DNA from: an uncultured Elusimicrobiales bacterium | GTDB lineage: Bacteria > Elusimicrobiota > Elusimicrobia > Elusimicrobiales > Elusimicrobiaceae | Assembly: GCA_944322775.1 (NCBI GenBank) | Contig: CALUQA010000079.1 | Coordinates: 1 to 5,459, forward strand | Length of the DNA stretch: 5,459 nucleotides | Reading direction: 5' to 3' | In this document: one piece after another, positions 1-5,459 of the stretch | Layout of the letters: each line of letters begins with the position of its first letter | How positions within the stretch are numbered: the first letter of the stretch is position 1 | Notes under the pieces: model-generated | What the model saw: only the letters and a program-made list of their open reading frames with translations | The model's database searches: none | Told to the model about the DNA's origin: nothing | Position numbers and translations under genes: made by a program

Positions 1-878
1 TTGGAAGGCAAAATGCCTTCGGCAATTAAGAAAGAAGAGCTGCGCACATGGTCGGCAATAATGCGCAGGGCGGAAATTTCCTGCGGGGTGTTGCCGGCAA
101 TGCCCAAAATCTTTTGCGCTTGCTGTGTAAGCGGGGCAAACAAGTCCGTTTCAAAAATATTTTTCTTGTTTTGCATGACCATGCACAGGCGTTCCAGCCC
201 CATGCCGGTATCAATGTTGTTTTGCGGCAAGGGCTGCAAGGAGCCGTCTTCCTGGCGGTTGTAGCTTTCAAAAACGATGTTCCAAATTTCCACATAGCGT
301 CCGCAGTCGCAGGTAATGTCGCAGTGCGGGTTTTTGCAGCCTTTGTCGCCAAAGTCGTAATAAATTTCCGTGCAGGGACCGCAAGGACCGGTGGGCCCCA
401 TGGTCCAAAAGTTGTCGGCTTCGTCCAGCTCAAAAATGTGGTCTTTGGGCACGTATTGCAGCCAGGTGTTATAGGCTTCTTCATCGCGCGGAGCAATGCC
501 GCCTTTGTAAATGCTGACGTAAAGTTTTTCCGGCGCAATGCCCAGCGTGCCGGTTAAATATTCCCAAGCCCAGGCGATGGCTTCTTTTTTAAAATAATCC
601 CCAAAGGAAAAATTGCCCAACATTTCAAAAAACGTCAAATGCCGTTCGGTAAAGCCCACGCTGTCAATGTCGGTGGTACGCACGCACTTTTGGCAGGTGG
701 CGGCGTTTTTGAGGCTTTTGTCTATGCCCATCAAATTGGCTTTAAACTGCACCATACCCGCCGAGGTAAACAATAGGGTCGGGTCGGAATGCGGCACAAG
801 CGGGCTGGAGGCAATAATGGGCAGCCCCTTGGAGTGGAAAAATTGCAAAAAACCGTTTCTTACTTCTGTGCTTTTCAT
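1..878 (-). CDS. alaS: Alanyl-tRNA synthetase, N-terminal part (3' end outside window)
   Basis: This cytoplasmic class II aminoacyl-tRNA synthetase attaches alanine to tRNA(Ala). The window holds 292 complete codons of a protein that is usually about 870-890 residues long. The visible part is the catalytic core. Motif 1 lies near residues 10-46 (FFHSKGLPIIASSPLVP, then LLFTSAGMVQFK). Motif 2 spans about 62-97 (CQKCVRTTDIDSVG, then TFFEMLGNFSFGDYF). Motif 3 is DTGMGLERL at 223-231. A cysteine-containing CDCGRYVEIWNIVF segment sits between motifs 2 and 3, as in other AlaS proteins. The last visible residues (RIIADHVRSSSFLIAEGILP) begin the tRNA-recognition helical domain. The editing and C-Ala domains lie off the left edge. 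The ATG at 878 is chosen because it gives the family's normal N-terminus and has an AGGA ribosome-binding site six bases upstream. Nothing looks broken. It is transcribed divergently from the operon starting at 1011. Confidence 0.97.
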   Translation of the reverse strand, partial: MKSTEVRNGFLQFFHSKGLPIIASSPLVPHSDPTLLFTSAGMVQFKANLMGIDKSLKNAATCQKCVRTTDIDSVGFTERHLTFFEMLGNFSFGDYFKKEAIAWAWEYLTGTLGIAPEKLYVSIYKGGIAPRDEEAYNTWLQYVPKDHIFELDEADNFWTMGPTGPCGPCTEIYYDFGDKGCKNPHCDITCDCGRYVEIWNIVFESYNRQEDGSLQPLPQNNIDTGMGLERLCMVMQNKKNIFETDLFAPLTQQAQKILGIAGNTPQEISALRIIADHVRSSSFLIAEGILPS

Positions 879-884
879 GGTTAA

Positions 885-888
885 TCCT
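885..888 (-). promoter_or_regulatory. alaS ribosome-binding site (AGGA)
   Basis: Read on the minus strand, AGGA lies six bases before the alaS ATG, within the sequence ACAGGATTAACC. It is the only convincing Shine-Dalgarno element in front of any of the six genes here, and it supports the chosen alaS start. Confidence 0.6.
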
Positions 889-902
889 GTATTTGGGATA
901 AA

Positions 903-921
903 GATATAATTAAATTATATC
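903..921. repeat. Perfect 19-bp palindrome with a TATAAT box on each strand
   Basis: GATATAATT and AATTATATC are perfect reverse complements, separated by one A at 912. The plus strand carries TATAAT at 905-910 and the minus strand carries TATAAT at 919-914. The element could be a symmetric bidirectional promoter core, an operator for a dimeric regulator overlapping the alaS promoter, or an AT-rich coincidence. A plus-strand transcript from it would start near 917 and run through about 90 GC-rich bases (931-990) before the gene at 1011. Confidence 0.55.
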
Positions 922-922
922 A
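914..922 (-). promoter_or_regulatory. Predicted alaS promoter, extended -10 (TGATATAAT)
   Basis: On the minus strand the sequence reads TGATATAAT, an exact extended -10 (TGN followed by TATAAT). Transcription would start near base 907, an A on that strand, giving an alaS leader of about 29 nt that includes the AGGA ribosome-binding site. No -35-like hexamer appears at the expected distance, where the sequence is GC-rich. Extended -10 promoters are known to tolerate a missing -35. This is a sequence-only prediction. Confidence 0.55.
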
Positions 923-995
923 AATACACACCCAAGCCGCCCGGCCGCCGCGGCATAGGCTTTTCACCCCGGTCAGCCGCACCGCGCAAGGGATT

Positions 996-1004
996 TGTTA
1001 TAAT
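996..1004 (+). promoter_or_regulatory. Predicted extended -10 promoter (TGTTATAAT) for the 1011-2735 operon
   Basis: The sequence TGTTATAAT is an exact extended -10. Six T residues follow, and then the ATG at 1011. With normal spacing, transcription would begin at about base 1011, the A of the start codon, so the message would have no 5' leader. No clear -35 hexamer lies upstream. The upstream 931-990 stretch is GC-rich and I see no other gene or RNA in it. Confidence 0.6.
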
Positions 1005-1010
1005 TTTTTT

Positions 1011-1367
1011 ATGCAACATAAAATTATTGGTTATTTGCTTATTTTAGTGGGCCTGGCCACGTTGTTTTTTGCCTTTACCGGCATGTATCAAACCTTTGTT
1101 AACCGCAAGCCGGTGGTGCAGGTGCTGCAACTAAAGCCCATTGCCATAGACACGCAATACGGGCAAGTGCAAATGCAGTCGGACGTGGTCAACCAAATAC
1201 TTAACCTGTCTTTATTTGCGCTGTTTATGATTTTTTTGGTCGGCCTTGGCAGCAAGGTGGCCTCTATAGGCAACCATTTGCTTAAAACCGAACGCATATG
1301 CGAAACGCTGCAAATGCTGCGCAAAGAAGACGTCCTGGCAGAGCCGGACCAAATTAAAAAATTATGA
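1011..1367 (+). CDS. Two-helix membrane protein of unknown function (118 aa)
   Basis: I cannot assign a function. The protein has two hydrophobic stretches suited to membrane helices, at about residues 5-26 (IIGYLLILVGLATLFFAF) and 63-85 (ILNLSLFALFMIFLVGLG). A roughly 35-residue polar segment lies between them, and a charged C-terminal tail follows from about 92 to 118. The middle segment is probably a loop on one side of the membrane, with both termini on the other. The layout resembles small unnamed two-helix proteins I have seen in many bacteria, including the GSKVASIGNHLLK-like end of helix 2, but I cannot name a family. The start is supported by hydrophobic sequence beginning at once and by a TATAAT box just upstream. 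No ribosome-binding site is possible if the mRNA is leaderless. Its stop overlaps the start of the lipid kinase gene (ATGA), so the two are probably co-translated. Confidence 0.85.
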   Translation: MQHKIIGYLLILVGLATLFFAFTGMYQTFVNRKPVVQVLQLKPIAIDTQYGQVQMQSDVVNQILNLSLFALFMIFLVGLGSKVASIGNHLLKTERICETLQMLRKEDVLAEPDQIKKL

Positions 1368-2245
1368 AAACCTTTGTCATCATTAACCCCATCAGCGGCG
1401 CCCGCCACATGGAAAGAAAAGATATGGAGCGTGCCGCGCTGATTAACTTCCCGGGTGCGAAGGGGGCTTTCACCCAGCACGCCGGGCACGCCACCGAACT
1501 GGCCGCGCAAGCCGTAAAAGAAGGATACGACTGCGTCATTGTGGCCGGCGGGGACGGCACCATCAACGAAACCGCCAAAGCACTGGTGGGCACGCAAACG
1601 GCCCTGGGCATTGTGCCCAAAGGCTCCGGCAACGGCCTGGCGCGCGAACTGGGCATGCCCCTGCTGTATGAAGAAGCTTGGGCCATGCTGCAAAAAGCCA
1701 CGCCCGTGCTGTGCGATGTGGGGCAGGCCAACGGGGACTATTTTTTCAATTTGGCAGGCGTAGGCATAGAGGCCGAAATCGCCCGCATGTTTGCCGAGCA
1801 CGGCAAAACCGGTTCCCGCGGCAAATGGCCTTATTTTAAGTTGGGGGCTAAGGCCCTGTCTTCTTACCAACCCAAAACCTTGAGCGCGCGCTACAACGGA
1901 AAAGACGAAATTTTAACCCCGCTTACGCTGGTGTTTGCCAACGGCACGCAGTATGGCAGCAATTTTAAAATCGCGCCGCATGCCAGCCTTACTGACGGCC
2001 AGTTTGACATGGTGGAAGTGCTGCCGGTAAGCAAATTTAAACTGGCGCTGGCCGCCCCGACGTTTTTTAGCAAAACCTTCCGCCCGTTTGAAGTGACCCG
2101 CACCCAAAAAACGGCCGAAGCTATCATCAACTATGACGGGGAAATTGTCTATCACTTGGACGGCGAGCCGAAAGTGACGCAAAACGAACTGAAAATTTCG
2201 CTTTTGCCAAAAGCCTTAAAATTGCTTGTTCCCCCCGCATATTAA
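1364..2245 (+). CDS. Diacylglycerol kinase / YegS-type lipid kinase
   Basis: This 293-residue protein belongs to the DAGK catalytic-domain superfamily (DgkB, YegS, and related sphingosine kinases). Such enzymes move the gamma-phosphate of ATP to a lipid hydroxyl, typically turning diacylglycerol into phosphatidate at the inner face of the membrane. The sequence shows NPISG at 8-12, the nucleotide-binding GGDGTINE at 62-69, KGSGNGLAREL at 86-96 and NLAGVGIEAEIA at 129-140. Two DGE triplets lie near the C-terminus at 258-260 and 266-268; the second (LDGEP) best matches the conserved site of the family. The length is normal and the fold looks complete. The ATG overlaps the preceding stop by 4 bp, so translation is probably coupled; no Shine-Dalgarno is evident. 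The exact lipid substrate (diacylglycerol or phosphatidylglycerol) cannot be read from sequence, so no gene symbol is given. Confidence 0.93.
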   Translation: MKTFVIINPISGARHMERKDMERAALINFPGAKGAFTQHAGHATELAAQAVKEGYDCVIVAGGDGTINETAKALVGTQTALGIVPKGSGNGLARELGMPLLYEEAWAMLQKATPVLCDVGQANGDYFFNLAGVGIEAEIARMFAEHGKTGSRGKWPYFKLGAKALSSYQPKTLSARYNGKDEILTPLTLVFANGTQYGSNFKIAPHASLTDGQFDMVEVLPVSKFKLALAAPTFFSKTFRPFEVTRTQKTAEAIINYDGEIVYHLDGEPKVTQNELKISLLPKALKLLVPPAY

Positions 2246-2246
2246 T

Positions 2247-2735
2247 ATGGCACGGCGCAAACGCTACAGCAAAAAGCAAATTAAGTTTTGGGCCGCCGTG
2301 CTGGCGGCGGCTTTTTTGGCCGTCATGCAGCAAACCGGCAAGCCGTCTTCCGCCACGGACGCCATGCCCAGCGCCCAAAGCCTGCAAAACGTGGACATTG
2401 CTTCCGTGTATGACGGGGACACGTTTAAAATTAATTTAAACTGTTCGCTTGCCGTATATTGCGAAAAAGTGCCCGTGCGCGTGCGCGGGGTAGACTGCCC
2501 CGAAATAAAAGGCAAAACCAAACGCGAAAAAGCCCTGGCCCAAAAGGCCAAGGCTTTCACCAAAAATTTTTTGCAGCAAACGCCTGTTGCCCTTTCCAAC
2601 TGCGGGCGGGATAAATATTTCCGCTTGCTTTGCGACGTAAACAATGCTTCCGGCCAAAGCCTGGCCCGCGAACTGATTAAAAACGATTTGGGCTACGCCT
2701 ATGACGGCGGCACCAAATCCGACCGATACCAATAA
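2247..2735 (+). CDS. Membrane-anchored or exported thermonuclease-family (SNase-like) nuclease
   Basis: This 162-residue protein has a basic N-terminus (MARRKRYSKKQ), one hydrophobic segment at about 14-27, a Ser/Ala/Gln-rich linker, and a staphylococcal nuclease domain from about 49 to the end. Residues matching the active site of the S. aureus enzyme are present: YDGDT at 55-59 with D58, R78 and D83-x-x-E86 in RVRGVDCPE, and R126 in RDKYFR. It should therefore be a calcium-dependent nuclease cutting DNA or RNA outside the cytoplasm. No clear signal-peptidase site is visible, so it may stay membrane-anchored. Five cysteines (66, 72, 84, 119, 129) fit an oxidising compartment. The ATG at 2247 lies one base after the kinase stop (TAATATG). 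An in-frame TTG at 2226 would add seven residues inside the kinase gene but is less likely. No Shine-Dalgarno is seen; it is the last gene before the terminator. Confidence 0.88.
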   Translation: MARRKRYSKKQIKFWAAVLAAAFLAVMQQTGKPSSATDAMPSAQSLQNVDIASVYDGDTFKINLNCSLAVYCEKVPVRVRGVDCPEIKGKTKREKALAQKAKAFTKNFLQQTPVALSNCGRDKYFRLLCDVNNASGQSLARELIKNDLGYAYDGGTKSDRYQ

Positions 2736-2740
2736 ATAAA

Positions 2741-2766
2741 AACCCCGCGCTCAGCGGGGTTTTTTT
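2741..2766. terminator. Intrinsic terminator, probably bidirectional
   Basis: AACCCCGC (2741-2748) pairs perfectly with GCGGGGTT (2754-2761) around a 5-base loop (GCTCA), followed by a run of T on the plus strand. A-rich sequence on the left arm (2734-2742) gives a matching U-tract for minus-strand transcripts. It sits between the converging nuclease and Nudix genes and should end both. The TTA at 2765-2767 that encodes the Nudix stop codon lies inside the plus-strand T-tract. Confidence 0.9.
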
Positions 2767-3313
2767 ATTTGTCCTGATAAAAACTGCGGTACATCAAAAG
2801 ACCGATGATTGTTTTGGCGTCCTGTATTTTGCCTTTTTCTATCATTTCGTACACTTTAGCCAAAGGAAATTTTTTGACGTTTAAAAACTCATCTTCATCG
2901 GGGCAGTCTTTGCCGCGCTTTAGGCCGCGGGCCAGATAAATGTGCAAAAACTCCGTAGAAAAAGCATTGCTGGGGTTAAACACGGTCATTTTAGTCCATT
3001 TGGCCGCGTGCAGGCCCGTTTCTTGGGCCAGTTCGGCCTTGGCGCAGGAAAGAGGCGTTTGCCCTTCTTCGCGTTTGCCGGCGGGGATTTCCCACGTCAC
3101 TCTGCCAATGGGGTAGCGGTATTGCTGCACCAAATATACTTCGCTTTCTTCGGTCAGCGGCACAATGGCGCTGGCGCCGCGGTGGGCCGAATAGACGCGG
3201 GTGGTTTTGCGCCCGTTAATCAGGCGCACCACATCTTTGTTAAAGCCGACCACGCCCTTATACAAGGTCTGGCCGGACACTTTGGTTTCTTTTAATTTAC
3301 TATAATGGGACAT
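2765..3313 (-). CDS. Nudix hydrolase, ADP-ribose pyrophosphatase type
   Basis: This 182-residue cytoplasmic enzyme resembles ADP-ribose pyrophosphatases (NudF/ADPRase), which split ADP-ribose into AMP and ribose 5-phosphate. Visible family marks are HRGASAIVPL at 44-53, the substrate-side stretch VQQYRYPIGRVTWEIPAGK at 62-80 and the Nudix box at 79-101. The metal-binding glutamates E94 and E98 are kept, and an acidic loop (PDEDEF, 138-143) may supply the last ligand. The box departs from the consensus G-x5-E-x7-R-E-U-x-E-E-x-G-U at three places: Q85 for E, A93 for R and Q97 for the first E of EE. The enzyme is probably active, but its substrate is less certain for that reason. The ATG at 3313 is the natural start for this length. 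It has no Shine-Dalgarno and lies within a few bases of a -10-like box, so the leader may be nearly absent. Confidence 0.9.
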   Translation of the reverse strand: MSHYSKLKETKVSGQTLYKGVVGFNKDVVRLINGRKTTRVYSAHRGASAIVPLTEESEVYLVQQYRYPIGRVTWEIPAGKREEGQTPLSCAKAELAQETGLHAAKWTKMTVFNPSNAFSTEFLHIYLARGLKRGKDCPDEDEFLNVKKFPLAKVYEMIEKGKIQDAKTIIGLLMYRSFYQDK

Positions 3314-3321
3314 ATCACTAT

Positions 3322-3330
3322 CTTATAATA
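3322..3330. promoter_or_regulatory. dnaE: Overlapping divergent -10 boxes between the Nudix gene and dnaE
   Basis: The 39-bp gap contains TATAAT at 3324-3329 on the plus strand, placing the dnaE start of transcription near 3336 and giving a leader of about 17 nt. On the minus strand the same bases read TATTAT (3330-3325) or TATAAG (3327-3322), which would start the Nudix transcript only about 2-5 nt before its ATG. No convincing -35 element is seen for either direction. RNA polymerase could probably use only one direction at a time. Confidence 0.5.
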
Positions 3331-3352
3331 TTTAGCCCCAACCGGCGGCCGC

Positions 3353-5459
3353 ATGAAAGAATTTATACATCTTCATAACCATTCGGAATATTCGCTTTTG
3401 GACGGTATGCTGCGCATTTCCGAAAATCACAAGCCTTCGCGCTTTTTGCGCGGTTTGGCCGAAAGCGGCATAAAAGCCATGGCCTTAACCGACCACGGCA
3501 ACCTATACGGCGCGCTGGACTTTTACGACTCCGCCCGGGCAGCCGGCCTAAAGCCGATTGTCGGCTGTGAGATGTACATAACCGAGGGCAAATATACAGA
3601 CAAAGATAAATCCCGCACCGGCCACCTGACCTTGCTGGCCAAAAACCACCAGGGCTACCTTAACTTAATGCAGTTAAACTCGTTGGCCTGGGTGGACGGA
3701 TATTATTACCACCCGCGCATAGACAAAGAAATTTTGGCCAAATATTCCGAGGGGCTTATTGCCCTTTCCGGCTGTTTGAAAGGGTTTCTTTCCCAATACG
3801 CTTTAACGGCCCCGTTTGAAAAAGTCTGCGCTTTAGCCCAGGAATATGCCGATATTATGGGCCCGGGCAACTATTATATTGAGCTGATGGACCACGGCAT
3901 AAAAGAAGAGCAGGAAGCCCTGCCCATCTTAAAAGAAGTGGCCAAAAAGCTGGGCCTTAAAACCGTGGCCACCAACGACTGCCACTACGAAAAAAAAGAA
4001 GATTGGGAAGCGCACGACGTAAACCTTTGTATTTCCACCGGCAAAACCCTAGACGACCCGCATCGCCTGAAAATGACGACGCACGAGCTGTATTTTAAGT
4101 CGCCAGACGAAATGTATGAGCTGTTTGCCCACACGCCCGAAGCCTTGACCGCCACGCTGGAAATTGCCGAAAAGTGCAATTTGGAGTTCCCGAAACACGG
4201 GTTTATTTTGCCTAACTTTGAAATCCCCCCGCAGTACCCCAACTCCGCCGAATATTTTAAAGCACTGTGCCGTGAAGGGCTAAACAAAAAAATGCACGGC
4301 AACGTGCCGCCGGAATATTTAAAACAGCTGGAATACGAGTTTGACGTTATCATTTCCATGGGGTTTGACTGCTACTTTTTAATCGTGCAGGATTTTATAC
4401 ACTGGGCCCGCCAAAACGGCATTCCCATAGGACCCGGCCGCGGCAGCGGTGCCGGCAGCTTGGTGGCTTACAGCTTGGACATCACCCGCATAGACCCCAT
4501 CAAAAGCAAACTGCTTTTTGAACGCTTTTTAAATCCGGACCGCGTCAGCATGCCGGACTTGGATATTGATATGTCCGACACGGGGCGCGAGCGCGTGATT
4601 GACTACGTGCGCCACAAATACGGGGCAGACAAAGTGGCCCAGATTATTACCTTTGGTACCATGAAGGCCAAACTGGCCATACGCGACGTGGCCCGCGTTA
4701 TGGGCATCAGCGTCAGCGAAACCAACCGCGTGGCCAAGATGATCCCCAACGATCCAAAAATCACGTTGGACGGCGCGCTGGAAAATATCCAAGAACTCAA
4801 AAAAGAAATTACCAATAATCCTACGTCCAAGCGTTTGTTTGACATGGCCCGCAAAATTGAAGGCCTCAAACGCCACACGGGTATTCACGCCGCAGGCGTG
4901 CTGATTACCAAAGAGGCCGTTTCCCACTATGTGCCGCTGGCACGCGGCTCCCGTGACGATATTACGACCCAGTTTGAAGGCGAGCCGTGCTCCAACCTGG
5001 GGCTTTTGAAAATGGACTTTTTGGGTCTGCGCACGCTGACGGTCATTGACAATGCCGAAAAGCTGATTCGCCAGCGCCACGACCCGAATTTTGACATTAA
5101 CAATATTCCGCTGGACGACAAAAAAACCTACGATTTGCTTTGCGCCTGCCAAACGCTAGGGGTGTTCCAGCTGGAAAGCGGCGGCATGCGCGATTTGATT
5201 AAAAAATTGCAGCCCAGACAGTTTGGCGACGTGTCCGCCCTGGTGGCGCTTTATCGCCCCGGGCCGATGGAATCGGGCATGATGGACATGTTTGTGCGGC
5301 GCAAAAACGGGCAGGAGAAAATAACCTACGAAACCCCGCTTTTGGAAGAAGTGCTTAAAGACACCTACGGCTGTATGGTGTATCAGGAACAAATCATGCA
5401 AATTTCCAAAACGCTGGGCGGCTTCACCCCCGGCGAGGCCGACACCCTGCGCAAAGCCA
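3353..5459 (+). CDS. dnaE: DNA polymerase III alpha subunit, N-terminal part (3' end outside window)
   Basis: This is the catalytic subunit of the replicative polymerase; the window holds 702 full codons of a protein usually about 1,100-1,200 long. The N-terminal PHP domain (about 1-215) has all expected metal-site residues: H8, H10 and D17 in HLHNHSEYSLLDG, H48 in TDHGNLYGA, E73 in GCEMY, H91, C141, and D209/H211 in NDCHY. The polymerase domain shows GPGRGSGAGSLVAY at 360-373, the catalytic PDLDID at 401-406 and the third catalytic aspartate D555 in MDFLGLRTLT. GVFQLESGGM and ALYRPGPM follow, as in DnaE rather than the Gram-positive PolC. Thumb, fingers, beta-clamp and OB parts lie partly or wholly beyond the right edge. 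The ATG at 3353 is the only reasonable start: an in-frame stop (3326-3328) lies just upstream. The preceding ACCGGCGGCCGC has no clear Shine-Dalgarno. Confidence 0.97.
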   Translation, partial: MKEFIHLHNHSEYSLLDGMLRISENHKPSRFLRGLAESGIKAMALTDHGNLYGALDFYDSARAAGLKPIVGCEMYITEGKYTDKDKSRTGHLTLLAKNHQGYLNLMQLNSLAWVDGYYYHPRIDKEILAKYSEGLIALSGCLKGFLSQYALTAPFEKVCALAQEYADIMGPGNYYIELMDHGIKEEQEALPILKEVAKKLGLKTVATNDCHYEKKEDWEAHDVNLCISTGKTLDDPHRLKMTTHELYFKSPDEMYELFAHTPEALTATLEIAEKCNLEFPKHGFILPNFEIPPQYPNSAEYFKALCREGLNKKMHGNVPPEYLKQLEYEFDVIISMGFDCYFLIVQDFIHWARQNGIPIGPGRGSGAGSLVAYSLDITRIDPIKSKLLFERFLNPDRVSMPDLDIDMSDTGRERVIDYVRHKYGADKVAQIITFGTMKAKLAIRDVARVMGISVSETNRVAKMIPNDPKITLDGALENIQELKKEITNNPTSKRLFDMARKIEGLKRHTGIHAAGVLITKEAVSHYVPLARGSRDDITTQFEGEPCSNLGLLKMDFLGLRTLTVIDNAEKLIRQRHDPNFDINNIPLDDKKTYDLLCACQTLGVFQLESGGMRDLIKKLQPRQFGDVSALVALYRPGPMESGMMDMFVRRKNGQEKITYETPLLEEVLKDTYGCMVYQEQIMQISKTLGGFTPGEADTLRKA

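Noticed and set aside
48..557. 169-codon open frame on the plus strand opposite alaS
   Set aside because: alaS on the minus strand has full motif support. The plus-strand frame is a low-complexity Ala/Val/Phe-rich shadow without a ribosome-binding site.
942..950. CGGCCGCCG, matched in reverse complement by CGGCGGCCG at 3343-3351, in both divergent gaps
   Set aside because: The shared word is only nine bases of pure G and C, the flanks do not match, and its position relative to the promoters differs. Chance is the simplest explanation.
931..990. GC-rich stretch with small dyads (for example GCCGCGGC at 947-954) as a possible small RNA or riboswitch
   Set aside because: No stable long hairpin, known aptamer pattern or terminator follows it, and the predicted operon promoter lies downstream of it.
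1088..1870. 260-codon open frame on the minus strand across the membrane-protein and kinase genes
   Set aside because: It lies opposite two well-supported genes, spans their overlap, and its translation has no recognisable motif and skewed composition. It is a shadow of codon bias on the plus strand.
3301..3306. An additional TATAAT on the plus strand, 17 bases before the dnaE -10
   Set aside because: It lies inside the first codons of the Nudix gene (His-Tyr-Ser), has no -35 or TG extension, and is not a -35-like hexamer for the downstream box.
4529..5152. 207-codon open frame on the minus strand inside dnaE
   Set aside because: It covers the conserved catalytic part of dnaE on the other strand. 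Its His/Val/Gly/Phe-rich translation looks like antisense reading of coding sequence.

Overview
This is a 5.5 kb stretch of bacterial chromosome with dense, ordinary housekeeping content and roughly balanced base composition. Short intergenic gaps, ATG starts, classic TATAAT boxes and an intrinsic terminator all point to a bacterium. No phylum can be proved from these genes. The combination of weak or absent Shine-Dalgarno sequences, a complete PHP domain in DnaE and the general protein style gives me a low-confidence impression of a gut Elusimicrobiota-like lineage. That is a guess from memory, not a result.

Layout, left to right. (1) Bases 1-878, minus strand: N-terminal third of alanyl-tRNA synthetase (alaS), cut by the window edge. 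(2) Bases 879-1010: a divergent control region with a perfect 19-bp palindrome that carries a TATAAT box on each strand. The one facing alaS is an extended -10. A second extended -10 lies directly against the next gene. (3) Bases 1011-2735, plus strand: a compact three-gene operon. It encodes a two-helix membrane protein of unknown function, a diacylglycerol/lipid kinase (4-bp ATGA overlap), and a membrane-anchored or exported staphylococcal-nuclease-fold nuclease (1-nt gap). It ends at a strong hairpin terminator that probably works in both directions. (4) Bases 2765-3313, minus strand: a Nudix hydrolase of the ADP-ribose pyrophosphatase type with an atypical Nudix box. (5) Bases 3314-3352: a 39-bp divergent promoter region with overlapping -10 boxes. 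(6) Bases 3353-5459, plus strand: the first 702 codons of DNA polymerase III alpha subunit (dnaE), cut by the right edge.

The genes do not form one pathway. alaS serves translation, dnaE replication, and the Nudix enzyme clears ADP-ribose or related nucleotides. The lipid kinase probably recycles or makes membrane phosphatidate. The middle operon is the least explained part: an unnamed membrane protein and a cell-envelope nuclease tied to a lipid kinase by tight translational coupling. I found no mobile element, CRISPR array, tRNA, rRNA or evident novel system. The most interesting signals are regulatory: exact extended -10 boxes without visible -35 elements, one placed so that its transcript should begin at the start codon, and symmetric -10 pairs in both divergent gaps.
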